A stretch of DNA of 35,629 nucleotides from CAZKXU01 sp964556665 (GTDB lineage Bacteria > Bdellovibrionota_C > UBA2361 > CAZKXU01): positions 1 to 35,629 of the forward strand of contig CAZKXU010000025.1 of assembly GCA_964556665.1 (NCBI GenBank), written 5' to 3'. The translations under genes and the position numbers were made by a program. How positions within the stretch are numbered: the first letter of the stretch is position 1; every line of letters begins with the position of its first letter. The notes under the pieces were generated by a model, which searched no databases, was not told where the DNA came from, and saw only the letters and a list, made by a program, of their open reading frames with translations. This document shows positions 1 to 6,784 of this stretch, one piece after another.

Positions 1-57
1 GAGAAAAGGACAAAATCCCAAACTAAGTTTTTCAATACTTGTGGGTAATAGTCAGCT

Positions 58-130
58 CTGGGACCGCGGGCTTCCAGCCCGCTTGGTAGCGGAATTGGCC
101 AAGCAGCGGGCTGGAAGCCCGCGGTCCCAG
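58..130. repeat. Palindromic intergenic repeat, intact copy
   Basis: Two perfectly complementary 25-bp arms (58-82 and 106-130, starting CTGGGACCGCGGG) enclose a 23-bp loop. It is one of eight copies of the same family in the window. It lies 4 bp past the stop codon of the first flagellin gene, so in RNA it would form a very strong hairpin at the end of that transcript. There is no U-tract, so it is not a classical intrinsic terminator; 3'-end protection is an alternative role. Confidence 0.9.
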
Positions 131-134
131 TAGA

Positions 135-995
135 CTAACGCAGTAGTGACAGTGCTAATGCTGGCTGCTGATTCGCCTGTGCAAGAATAGCTGCACCTGC
201 CTGTTGTAAGATTCCAAGCCTTGTTAGCTCCGCAGCTTCAGATGCTACATCGACATCACGAATGCGAGATTCAGCTGAGGCAAAGTTCTCTCTAGCAACC
301 GTTAGATTGTTAATCGTAACTAAGAGACGTGATTGCGCCGCTCCTAACGTACCACGCGTTGAGGCTAGAGATGAGATAGCATCTCTTACAGCATCAAGAG
401 CTAAACGTGAGGCTGACTGCCCTTCTGCTATTGTTATGCCGCTTATTGAAAACCGTAAGCTCGAAGTGTTAGTTGATGATAATCCCAATGAAGCCAAGGT
501 TCCTTGTACACCACTGTACTGGATCTGAGCTGTAGAATCTGACTTAAATCCAACCTGTAGTAGCACTGTGTTGCCACCTGACAAAAGTTTAACTCCGTTA
601 AATTCAGTTGTGACAGCTATACGTTCTATTTCAGATGCTAATGCTGTAAATTCATTCTGCAATGCAGATCGTTGAGTCGTAGAGAAAACGCCGTTGGCCG
701 ACTGCTCCGAGAGCTCGCCAAGTCTAGTTAATACATTGCCGATCTCACTTAGTGCTGAGTCTGCTATCGCAATTGTTGAGACACCATCATTCGCATTTCT
801 GATAGCTACAGTAGCAATACGCTGATCAGCTCTAAGAGCATCTGCGATCGCAAGTCCTGCTGCATCATCACTAGCTCTATTAATACGTTGACCTGAGCTC
901 AATCTTTCAAACGTATTAGAGAGTTTTTCGGTCGACTGACCCAATCTACGCTGCGCCTGAAGTGAGGCAATATTTGAACCAAGAGTTATAGCCAT
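135..995 (-). CDS. fliC: Flagellin (copy 1 of 3)
   Basis: Structural subunit of the flagellar filament, exported by the flagellar type III apparatus. The 286-aa product has the conserved N-terminal D0/D1 region (MAITLGSNIASLQAQRRL, FERLSSGQRIN, SDDAAGLAIAD) and the C-terminal D1/D0 region (ESRIRDVDVASEAAELTR, ending ALSLLR). There is only a short central part (residues about 140-195), so this is a compact flagellin without a large variable D2/D3 domain. The start follows a strong AAGGAGG (1003-1009). It is the downstream-most of three tandem paralogues, each apparently transcribed from its own promoter. A GGA-loop hairpin lies in the leader and a palindromic repeat directly follows the stop. 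Compared with copies 2 and 3, the central segment differs (LSGGNTVLLQVGFKSDS). Confidence 0.96.
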   Translation of the reverse strand: MAITLGSNIASLQAQRRLGQSTEKLSNTFERLSSGQRINRASDDAAGLAIADALRADQRIATVAIRNANDGVSTIAIADSALSEIGNVLTRLGELSEQSANGVFSTTQRSALQNEFTALASEIERIAVTTEFNGVKLLSGGNTVLLQVGFKSDSTAQIQYSGVQGTLASLGLSSTNTSSLRFSISGITIAEGQSASRLALDAVRDAISSLASTRGTLGAAQSRLLVTINNLTVARENFASAESRIRDVDVASEAAELTRLGILQQAGAAILAQANQQPALALSLLR

Positions 996-1032
996 CGATT
1001 TTCCTCCTTGAAATACATCCCTATTGAAATGA

Positions 1033-1046
1033 GTCTATCCGTAGAC
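1033..1046 (-). promoter_or_regulatory. Leader hairpin with GGA loop (possible CsrA site), flagellin 1
   Basis: On the coding strand GTCTA-CGGA-TAGAC forms a perfect 5-bp stem with GGA in a 4-nt loop, 23 nt upstream of the Shine-Dalgarno. Equivalent hairpins sit at a similar distance before flagellins 2 and 3. GGA in a hairpin loop is the hallmark of CsrA/RsmA binding, and CsrA represses flagellin translation in other bacteria; the assignment here is inference. A second hairpin (1063-1083, 8-bp stem TTTAGCGA/TCGCTAAA) lies just upstream. Confidence 0.5.
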
Positions 1047-1186
1047 CCTAAGCATATGCCTCTTTAGCGACTCATTCGCTAAAGCTCCAATATTTTCGGA
1101 TGACGGTTACTTGATTTTTATAGAAGGGGGTCGGAACAACTACTAGAACCACATATACCGCTAACACACATCTTGTTCTAAATATT

Positions 1187-1214
1187 ACTACGGCAGAATA
1201 TTTTAGTTTCTTTA
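1187..1214 (-). promoter_or_regulatory. Sigma-28 (FliA)-type promoter of flagellin 1
   Basis: On the minus strand TAAAGAAA (1214-1207), a 12-nt spacer and GCCGTAGT (1194-1187) match the flagellar sigma-28 pattern TAAA...GCCGATAA. The same arrangement with the same spacer occurs upstream of flagellins 2 and 3. The predicted leader is about 185 nt. Its early part carries the block ATGTGTGTTAGCGG (1171-1158), which is shared with the other two leaders. Confidence 0.72.
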
Positions 1215-1478
1215 GATGAAAATGATGTAATTAAAAAATATTTTGGAAGTTGGTTGCTTTGGAGGAGGTGCTGAGTTTACAGTATCGACTTAGATAAAAA
1301 ATGGGCTTAGATACCGTTCAAGATTTTCCGCCCCACGTAATCTCAAACAATACCAAAGCCCAAAGAAGTAGCGAGGTAACAAGACACTCACCCTTTCTGC
1401 TTGAGTATGTGTCCTGCGTAATGTTGCGAACAACAAATTAGAGTATCTCTAATTTATAATTCGCAATCCTGTCGAAGC

Positions 1479-1509
1479 CTCGGCAGGCCCTCAGTGAAGG
1501 CCTGCCGAG
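1479..1509. repeat. GC-rich hairpin downstream of flagellin 2
   Basis: CTCGGCAGGCC (1479-1489) and GGCCTGCCGAG (1499-1509) form a perfect 11-bp stem with a 9-nt loop, and the flanks extend it imperfectly. It lies about 50 bp past the flagellin 2 stop and before the promoter of flagellin 1. It may end or stabilise the flagellin 2 transcript, but no U-run follows on the minus strand. It differs in sequence from the main palindromic repeat family. Confidence 0.6.
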
Positions 1510-1557
1510 CGAAGGAGGATTGGTAGAGTCTATTTCTAAACCCTACTTCCTAACTAA

Positions 1558-2418
1558 CTATCGTAGCAACGACAGCGCTAACGCTGGCTGCTGATTAGCT
1601 TGAGCAAGAATCGAAGCACCTGCTTGCTGCAAGATACCAAGTCTTGTCAACTCAGCTGCTTCAGAAGCTACATCCACATCGCGAATTCGTGATTCGGCAG
1701 ATGCGAAGTTCTCTCTAGCTACAGCCAAGTTATTGATGGTTACTAACAACCGTGACTGTGCAGCACCAAGAGTACCGCGAGTCGAGGCTAAGGATGAAAT
1801 CGCATCCCGTACAGCATCAAGTGCTAGACGTGAAGCAGATTGTCCTTCAGCTATAGTTACGCCGCTGATTGAGAAGCGTAATGCTGAAGCATTTCCTGCC
1901 GCCAATCCTAAGGCTGCTAATGTACCTTGCACACCGCTGTACTGAATCTGCGATGTAGATCCGGAGTTGAATCCGACCTGTAACACAACGCTCGATCCAC
2001 CAGAAAGCAGTTTTACACCGTTAAACTCAGTGGTTACAGCGATACGTTCAATTTCAGAAGCCAACGCTGTGAACTCATTCTGCAGCGCTGAACGCTGAGT
2101 AGTAGAGAACACACCGTTTGCTGACTGCTCAGACAACTCACCCAAACGGGTAAGCACGTTACCGATTTCACCAAGCGCTGAGTCTGCAATCGCAATAGTC
2201 GAAACACCGTCATTGGAGTTTCTGATAGCGACTGTAGCTATGCGCTGATCGGCGCGTAACGCGTCTGCAATAGCAAGACCGGCTGCGTCATCACTTGCTT
2301 TATTGATACGCTGACCGGAACTTAGTCTTTCAAATGTTGATGATAACTGGTCAGATGAAATACCCAACCTTCTCTGCGCCTGTAGGGCCGCAATATTCGA
2401 TCCTAACGTAATAGCCAT
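1558..2418 (-). CDS. fliC: Flagellin (copy 2 of 3)
   Basis: Filament subunit of 286 aa with the same compact architecture as copy 1. The N-terminal D0/D1 (FERLSSGQRINKASDDAAG) and C-terminal D1/D0 segments are nearly identical to it. The start is preceded by AAGGAGG (2424-2430). In the N-terminal half it follows copy 1 (LRADQRIATVAIRN), but its central block LSGGSSVVLQVGFNSGSTSQ is shared exactly with copy 3, a mosaic pattern suggesting gene conversion among the paralogues. The upstream region (2419-3094) holds its leader, a GGA hairpin, a sigma-28-type promoter and a degenerate palindromic repeat. Confidence 0.96.
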   Translation of the reverse strand: MAITLGSNIAALQAQRRLGISSDQLSSTFERLSSGQRINKASDDAAGLAIADALRADQRIATVAIRNSNDGVSTIAIADSALGEIGNVLTRLGELSEQSANGVFSTTQRSALQNEFTALASEIERIAVTTEFNGVKLLSGGSSVVLQVGFNSGSTSQIQYSGVQGTLAALGLAAGNASALRFSISGVTIAEGQSASRLALDAVRDAISSLASTRGTLGAAQSRLLVTINNLAVARENFASAESRIRDVDVASEAAELTRLGILQQAGASILAQANQQPALALSLLR

Positions 2419-2450
2419 TTAATCCTCCTTGAATAAAACTAAGCCAAATA

Positions 2451-2469
2451 AAGTCCTCTCCTTAGACTT
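2451..2469 (-). promoter_or_regulatory. Leader hairpin with AAGGA loop, flagellin 2
   Basis: On the coding strand AAGTC-TAAGGAGAG-GACTT forms a stem with AAGGA in the loop, 20 nt upstream of the Shine-Dalgarno. It is positionally equivalent to the hairpins before flagellins 1 and 3. A separate stem ACGTTG/CAACGT lies a little further upstream (2489-2508). A CsrA-type regulatory site is the likeliest reading. The loop also resembles a decoy Shine-Dalgarno. Confidence 0.45.
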
Positions 2470-2619
2470 CCAGGGGCCGACGACCACACGTTGCAAAATC
2501 ACAACGTATTTTTTTGACTTAGCAATTACGGTATAAGTAGGGCTTAATAGGCATGAACAACTTAATCTATTAGTAACTACTGTCTACCGCACACACATTA
2601 ATTCGATCACCTAATTAGC

Positions 2620-2647
2620 TTTACGGCATGGTGCGAAATATTCTTTA
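2620..2647 (-). promoter_or_regulatory. Sigma-28 (FliA)-type promoter of flagellin 2
   Basis: On the minus strand TAAAGAAT (2647-2640), a 12-nt spacer and GCCGTAAA (2627-2620) match the sigma-28 pattern. Spacing is identical to the other two flagellin promoters. The block ATGTGTGTGCGG (2598-2587) follows downstream, as in the other leaders. Confidence 0.72.
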
Positions 2648-2730
2648 GCGATATTTAGCTTAATTTTCTAAAGTGGAGGAATTGGAGTGAGTCTACTAGG
2701 AAATGTAATGATTTCAGATTAGTGTAGATA

Positions 2731-2804
2731 CTTGGAGCACAGACATCCTGCCCGCATACGAATTAACAGCTACTTATTTGCGGGCTGAAAGCCCGCGCTC
2801 CCAG
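2731..2804. repeat. Palindromic intergenic repeat, degenerate copy
   Basis: The right arm (2780-2804) matches the family consensus with a few changes, while the left arm (2731-2755) has decayed and pairs imperfectly. The loop is 24 bp. It lies between the promoter of flagellin 2 and the 3' end of flagellin 3. Confidence 0.75.
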
Positions 2805-2883
2805 TGTGGCCTATGATTTTCCCAAACTTTTTGATTATTTTGTCATTTAGTATAAATACAGCCAGCTGGATTCCAGAAAAAAA

Positions 2884-2934
2884 GGTTTTGGGAAGAATAT
2901 ACATTTTGTCCCGAATATATATTCACCCAAAACC
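2884..2934. repeat. AT-rich inverted repeat
   Basis: GGTTTTGGG (2884-2892) pairs with CCCAAAACC near 2926-2934, with a second internal pairing AGAATATA/TATATTC. The roughly 51-bp hairpin lies between flagellins 2 and 3. The sequence around it has no convincing gene; a 63-codon frame spanning it lacks a ribosome site. Confidence 0.6.
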
Positions 2935-3040
2935 TGGACTTGAAGTAGCGAGGCATAAGATCGGTTATCGTACTGATATCTACTTTACTCGCTAACTACA
3001 CTAAATCTGTGCTCGCTCACTTGGCGAGACTTGCGGTCTA

Positions 3041-3077
3041 GGATTACTGGAGGGCCGTAAAGCCCTCCAGCTAATCC
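3041..3077. terminator. Strong hairpin at 3' end of flagellin 3
   Basis: GGATTA-CTGGAGGGC pairs with GCCCTCCAG-(C)-TAATCC, a 15-bp stem with one bulge and a short loop. It lies about 18 bp past the stop of flagellin 3. No U-tract follows on the minus strand, so a role in termination or 3'-end stability is inferred from position. Confidence 0.5.
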
Positions 3078-3094
3078 GCATTATCCTTTTCTGC

Positions 3095-3958
3095 TTATCC
3101 TCTCAAGAGTGATAGAGCTAGAGCTGGCTGCTGATTTGCCTGAGCAAGAATTGCAGCACCGGCCTGTTGTAAGATTCCAAGCCGTGTTAACTCTGCTGCT
3201 TCGGAAGCTACGTCTACATCACGGATTCGTGATTCCGCAGCTGCGAAGTTCTCTCTAGCAACCGACAGGTTATTAATAGTTACCTGCAAGCGCGACTCGG
3301 TAGCACCTAGAGTACCTCTAGTTGAGGCTACTGAGCTGATTGCGGCACGTACTGCATCCAGCGCCAAACGCGCAGCTGATTGACCTTCAGCGATTGTAAT
3401 GCCGTTGATTGAGAACCTCAAGTTCGACAACCCTGCAGAGGCCAACCCAAGCGCTGCCAACGTACCTTGTACGCCGGAGTACGATATCTGAGAGGTTGAA
3501 CCAGAGTTAAAGCCTACCTGAAGTACTACAGAACTGCCACCGGAGAGAAGACGCACACCATTGAACTCGGTTGTTACTGCGATACGTTCAATTTCAGAGG
3601 CCAGCGCTTCAAACTCGTTTGAAAGTGCCGATCTTTGAACGGTCGAAAACACACCGTTTGCTGATTGCTCAGCTAACTCGGAAAGTCGTGACAAAACCGA
3701 GCCAATTTCACCAAGCGCTGAGTCTGCAATTGCGATAGTCGAAACACCATCATTTGCATTACGAATAGCTACGGTCGCTACACGCTGATCCGCTTTAAGC
3801 GTATCTGCAATAGCTAATCCGGCTGCGTCATCGCTTGCTCTATTGATTCGTTGACCAGAACTTAGACGTTCGAAATTACGTCCAAGATCATTAGTACTGA
3901 TGCTTAAACGTCTTTGCGCCTGTAAGGACGCAATATTAGTCCCAATAGTTATAGCCAT
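3095..3958 (-). CDS. fliC: Flagellin (copy 3 of 3)
   Basis: Filament subunit of 287 aa, the most diverged of the three in the N-terminal region (SISTNDLGRNFERL, TLKADQRVATVAIRN, VLSRLSELAEQSANG) and with one extra C-terminal glycine. The D0/D1 signatures (SSGQRINRASDDAAG; SRIRDVDVASEAAELTR) are intact and there is no large D2/D3 insertion. The start follows AAGGAGG (3965-3971). Its central block is identical to that of copy 2. It is the upstream-most gene of the array. The three may supply different filament segments or be dose copies; sequence alone cannot say. Confidence 0.96.
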   Translation of the reverse strand: MAITIGTNIASLQAQRRLSISTNDLGRNFERLSSGQRINRASDDAAGLAIADTLKADQRVATVAIRNANDGVSTIAIADSALGEIGSVLSRLSELAEQSANGVFSTVQRSALSNEFEALASEIERIAVTTEFNGVRLLSGGSSVVLQVGFNSGSTSQISYSGVQGTLAALGLASAGLSNLRFSINGITIAEGQSAARLALDAVRAAISSVASTRGTLGATESRLQVTINNLSVARENFAAAESRIRDVDVASEAAELTRLGILQQAGAAILAQANQQPALALSLLRG

Positions 3959-3991
3959 GTTATTCCTCCTTGAAAAGATCAGACGAGGACG

Positions 3992-4015
3992 CAGCCGTCA
4001 ATCCTTTGACAGCTG
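3992..4015 (-). promoter_or_regulatory. Leader hairpin with AGGA loop, flagellin 3
   Basis: On the coding strand CAGC-(T)-GTCAA-AGGA-TTGAC-(G)-GCTG forms a two-part stem with AGGA in the loop, 25 nt upstream of the Shine-Dalgarno. The core GTCAAAGGATTGAC closely matches the flagellin 1 hairpin GTCTACGGATAGAC, with pairing kept by compensating bases. This supports a conserved RNA site, possibly for CsrA. Confidence 0.55.
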
Positions 4016-4172
4016 GGAAAAATCCCTGAGAGATATCCATTGAATCATTGTGGGGCAATGACCCATCCTTATCTGACTAACACGGTCATGTATGATTAAA
4101 TTAAAGAAAGAAACTGACTCTTTAACTCTCGCTACACCCCGCTAACAAACATTACGCTATCTTCAAAGATTG

Positions 4173-4200
4173 AATTCGGCGCAGGAGGCTTAAAGCTTTA
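4173..4200 (-). promoter_or_regulatory. Sigma-28 (FliA)-type promoter of flagellin 3
   Basis: On the minus strand TAAAGCTT (4200-4193), a 12-nt spacer and GCCGAATT (4180-4173) match the sigma-28 pattern with the same spacing as the other flagellins. The -35 part overlaps the last codons of the small gene at 4190-4471. The shared block ATGTTTGTTAGCGGGG lies downstream (4152-4137). Confidence 0.7.
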
Positions 4201-4471
4201 GTTGATTTTTAACAGAATTTACCGGCTTTAGATCAGGCCTAGATTCGTTACCACAAACACTACAGATATCTCTGGAATTAAGTTTAAAAAATAGCGGAGG
4301 AAGTGATACTAAATAAAATGCTACTGTCATGTGTAGCTCTAACTGCATAACATTACCAGCTAGAACAAAGAGAGGTAGAAAAATTAACGCACATGGCCAC
4401 TCTTCAGAAGAAGCTATCAAGATATACCGTTTCGTGAGTGTGTTGCCTAATTTGCAGTTACGACATCGCAT
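4190..4471 (-). CDS. Small membrane protein with two CxxC pairs
   Basis: I do not recognise the family. The 93-aa product begins with a CxxC motif (MRCRNCKLG), has two hydrophobic segments (about residues 27-43 and 48-63), and ends with a second CxxC (ICSVCGNES). This suggests a zinc-ribbon-like pair brought together by a membrane hairpin. No clear Shine-Dalgarno precedes the ATG. The 3' end overlaps the flagellin 3 promoter. The cysteine symmetry is the main argument that it is real; an open frame on the opposite strand lacks such features. Confidence 0.5.
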   Translation of the reverse strand: MRCRNCKLGNTLTKRYILIASSEEWPCALIFLPLFVLAGNVMQLELHMTVAFYLVSLPPLFFKLNSRDICSVCGNESRPDLKPVNSVKNQLKL

Positions 4472-4582
4472 ACTTAACTATTTAATAATATTTACTTTTT
4501 CATTATCTGCTACTTTCAATATAGTTATGGAGAGATCTTTGAAACTGTTACAATTGAAGAAATCAGTATTCCTCAACTGTTG

Positions 4583-4609
4583 TTGACCGCTAGCGCTTCA
4601 CGGTATAAT
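4583..4609 (+). promoter_or_regulatory. Sigma-70-type promoter before lipoprotein gene
   Basis: TTGACC (4583-4588) and a perfect TATAAT (4604-4609) are separated by 15 bp, shorter than the usual 17. The predicted leader to the ATG at 4656 is about 40 nt. Confidence 0.45.
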
Positions 4610-4655
4610 TTACTGAACTGGTCTTTGTAACTTAATCACTTTAAATGGTTTAATT

Positions 4656-4988
4656 ATGATAAAGAAATTTGTAGCACTAAGTATCTTCTCTCTCTCTCTT
4701 TCAGCATGTACAGGTCAGCCTTTATCTGGAAGAGAAACTGGTGTACTTACCGGCACTGCTCTTGGAGCTGGATTAGGAGCGATTGTAGGAAGCCAAACTG
4801 GGCATGCTGGAGCTGGAACAGCTATCGGTGGGGCATTCGGAGCACTTGGAGGTGGATTACTAGGCAACCAGACTGACAACACAAGGGCAGCCCAAACTGA
4901 ACAGGAAGAAAGACTCCGTCGCCAAGAAGCAGAGTTAGAAAGACAACGCAGAGAGATTGAGGAACTAAAGAGAAATCGGGGGAATTAA
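4656..4988 (+). CDS. Glycine-zipper lipoprotein
   Basis: Probable small envelope lipoprotein of 110 aa. It has a lipoprotein signal peptide with lipobox LSAC (Cys18). A glycine/alanine-rich zipper follows (residues about 29-72, with repeated GxxxG spacing such as GALGGGLLG). The last third is a highly charged coiled coil of Glu/Arg/Gln (QEERLRRQEAELERQ). This resembles the YMGG/Gly-zipper outer-membrane family, which inserts glycine-rich helices into membranes. The exact function is unknown. A TATAAT-containing promoter lies upstream and a palindromic repeat starts 1 bp after the stop. Confidence 0.85.
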   Translation: MIKKFVALSIFSLSLSACTGQPLSGRETGVLTGTALGAGLGAIVGSQTGHAGAGTAIGGAFGALGGGLLGNQTDNTRAAQTEQEERLRRQEAELERQRREIEELKRNRGN

Positions 4989-4989
4989 A

Positions 4990-5066
4990 CACTGGGACCG
5001 CGGGCTTCCAGCCCGCAAACGAATTAAATCCTACTGCGTTGCGGGCTAGAAGCCCGCGCCCCCAGT
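4990..5066. repeat. Palindromic intergenic repeat, near-intact copy
   Basis: Arms at about 4990-5016 (CACTGGGACCGCGGG...) and 5041-5066 flank a 24-bp loop; the right arm has a few changes. It fills the gap between two convergent genes (4988 and 5092), where it could act on both transcripts. Confidence 0.88.
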
Positions 5067-5091
5067 GTAGTACTATTTATGCTACTTCGCA

Positions 5092-5649
5092 CTAGACTCC
5101 GCCGTTACGACTATCCGGATCTACTATCTTACACTCTGTATTTGGTCCTTTTTTAGCAGCAGATACCTGTAAAAATGCGTATCCTGGCAAACCATATTTC
5201 TTATTTTTCTGAGCTGCTGTAGCGCCAATCGCCTTGACACTACAGGCCTTCTGTCCACCAGCTCCGCAGTAGAATCTAGCCTTGCCATTTCCACCATGAC
5301 TCCTACTCCAAACGCCATAGTACCCAAGCTTAGCTGCTAATGTTCCATCTATATAAAACAATGGCACAGGGGATTGGTCAGCACAGTCGGTACCGCATAT
5401 ATATGTCGGCCCAGTAGCTCTTGCATCTGCTTTATTTATATGATGAGAGATTTCACCTTTAAAGAGCCCTTCACCATTCTGAAAAAACGACACCTTGGCA
5501 CAAACCGAAGTCAACGGAAGATCGGTGATACCTACTCGTGCAAGCTTTGCAAGATCACGCTTATTAAAACCGCTCGGCAAGCCCTCCGCCTGAGCATTTG
5601 CTATTGAAAATACACCTATCAAGAAAACTGCTATAATTTTTACCTTCAT
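5092..5649 (-). CDS. Secreted cysteine-containing protein, unknown function
   Basis: Family not recognised. The 185-aa product has a clear Sec signal peptide (residues 1 to about 21, hydrophobic core IIAVFLIGVFSIA, cleavage probably after an ANAQA-type site). The mature part holds six cysteines (for example YICGTDC and FYCGAGGQKAC), which could form three disulfides in the periplasm or outside the cell. GGAG precedes the ATG at a usable distance. The next gene upstream (6035-6649) is likewise a secreted Cys-rich protein on the same strand, although no sequence similarity is obvious. Confidence 0.8.
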   Translation of the reverse strand: MKVKIIAVFLIGVFSIANAQAEGLPSGFNKRDLAKLARVGITDLPLTSVCAKVSFFQNGEGLFKGEISHHINKADARATGPTYICGTDCADQSPVPLFYIDGTLAAKLGYYGVWSRSHGGNGKARFYCGAGGQKACSVKAIGATAAQKNKKYGLPGYAFLQVSAAKKGPNTECKIVDPDSRNGGV

Positions 5650-5798
5650 CTCTAATTACTCCAAAAAATGTATTAATTACGTTATGATGAGTTTAGTGAA
5701 GTAGATGGCATCGAACAAGTTGAAAAAAATGCATCTTCGTTACGACTGTATAAGTAGTTGAAATTACTAGACCTATGATACACAAGTGTCAAAATAGC

Positions 5799-5915
5799 AA
5801 CCGTTCACGGGGCATACATGCGCGCCCGCAGGTCGCGCATTAGGGCAGCCGAGGCTGCCCTTTACCCGTGCTGCGCACGGGGAATAATGCATACCGCCAT
5901 ACCCCGTGAACGGTT
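5799..5915. repeat. Cloverleaf-like palindrome cluster
   Basis: An outer perfect 14-bp inverted repeat (AACCGTTCACGGGG, 5799-5812, with its complement at 5902-5915) encloses three hairpins. These are ATGCGCG/CGCGCAT (5818-5840), AGGGCAGCC/GGCTGCCCT (5842-5861) and CCCGTGC/GCACGGG (5865-5881). The 117-bp unit is much more GC-rich than its surroundings. No gene is seen in it. It differs from the main palindromic family and may be a non-autonomous mobile repeat or an RNA element. Confidence 0.75.
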
Positions 5916-5949
5916 ATCAAAATAATGTACATTAACCAGGAGGCTTGAT

Positions 5950-6093
5950 ATGAATTGTTCAGAATTCGCACAAAGAGCACCTATCCAGCAACACCGTGCG
6001 ACCTCTGCACCGGACAAGGCAATACCGGATAAATTTAATTTAACGGCAAAGTTGGACTATCTAGACACCACCGCTCTAACGGATCCTTATTAG
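5950..6093 (+). CDS. Possible small protein (47 aa)
   Basis: An ATG at 5950 is preceded by a strong AGGAGG (5938-5943, 6-nt spacing) and opens 47 codons beginning MNCSEFAQRAP. No domain or membrane segment is visible. The 3' part overlaps the end of the gene on the opposite strand (6035-6649) by 59 bp. The well-placed ribosome site directly after the cloverleaf palindrome is the only support, so it may be spurious. Confidence 0.3.
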   Translation: MNCSEFAQRAPIQQHRATSAPDKAIPDKFNLTAKLDYLDTTALTDPY

Positions 6094-6649
6094 AGCCAGG
6101 AACATCTCTAAGCTTAGCGGTTATTCTAACTACATTTTCTAGTAACTTGCTATAACCGGAGGCTCCAAAACAGTATACGGTACGCTTTTCTCGTCCACGT
6201 CCTATAGTAAAGGAATCCTGCGTTTTGAATGCGCTACAACGACTCTCCCCGCGCAGACTCTGAGAAGATGAGCATCCATTAAAATTGGTAGGTGGTGTTG
6301 GATATCGATCTCTATTTTCACCGTCCCGCAGCACAACGCTAAAGATTTTCTGATATTTCCCTGAGAGAATCGCCGCAGCTGCACCGTTACACTCCTTTAC
6401 CGATGGCCTATACTGTATATCAGCCGATAAACTCTTTGTGCAGATACATGGGGTAAAGCGCTGACCGTTACAATATTTTGGCTTTCTAGATTTCTTAGGT
6501 AGTTTTCCCTCTGCAAGTAGATCCTCTACAGTCCAGACACGTTGAGCCGTGTCCTTATCTGAGAGAATCGGATCACTCTCCGCTCGGACTAGTTCTACAA
6601 ATAAGACTACATTTAGCAACAATAGTAGTGAAAAGTTGATACGCCGCAT
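6035..6649 (-). CDS. Secreted cysteine-rich protein, unknown function
   Basis: Family not recognised. I choose the ATG at 6649, giving 204 aa. It follows AAGGAG at a good distance and starts a typical signal peptide (MRRINFSLLLLLNVVLFVEL, cleavage near VRAES). A 13-codon upstream extension would spoil the signal. The mature protein has eight cysteines, including a cluster CNGQRFTPCIC, and basic patches, consistent with a disulfide-bonded periplasmic or extracellular protein. Confidence 0.75.
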   Translation of the reverse strand: MRRINFSLLLLLNVVLFVELVRAESDPILSDKDTAQRVWTVEDLLAEGKLPKKSRKPKYCNGQRFTPCICTKSLSADIQYRPSVKECNGAAAAILSGKYQKIFSVVLRDGENRDRYPTPPTNFNGCSSSQSLRGESRCSAFKTQDSFTIGRGREKRTVYCFGASGYSKLLENVVRITAKLRDVPGSNKDPLERWCLDSPTLPLN

Positions 6650-6784
6650 AATCTCCTTCAGGAATAGCATTATTTCGTTAATACCCAAATAGTTTATGAA
6701 AGAATGTTATTAACTACAACCAATATACTATACAAGCTTTACTTAAGATATCAATGCTTTATCAATTCTGTTATGGTAAAATAT

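Noticed and set aside
1090..1120. TCAAGTAACCGTCATCCGAAAATAT on the minus strand was considered as the flagellin 1 promoter in two parts (TCAAG and CCGAAAAT)
   Set aside because: The spacing is too short and it is not shared by the other flagellins, whereas the element at 1187-1214 is conserved in all three.
2804..2995. 63-codon open frame on the plus strand between flagellins 2 and 3
   Set aside because: It begins inside a palindromic repeat, runs through a long AT-rich hairpin, has no ribosome site and shows no protein-like pattern.
4329..4586. 85-codon plus-strand frame opposite the small CxxC membrane protein
   Set aside because: It shows no domain, signal or ribosome site, while the opposite strand has symmetric cysteine pairs and two membrane segments.
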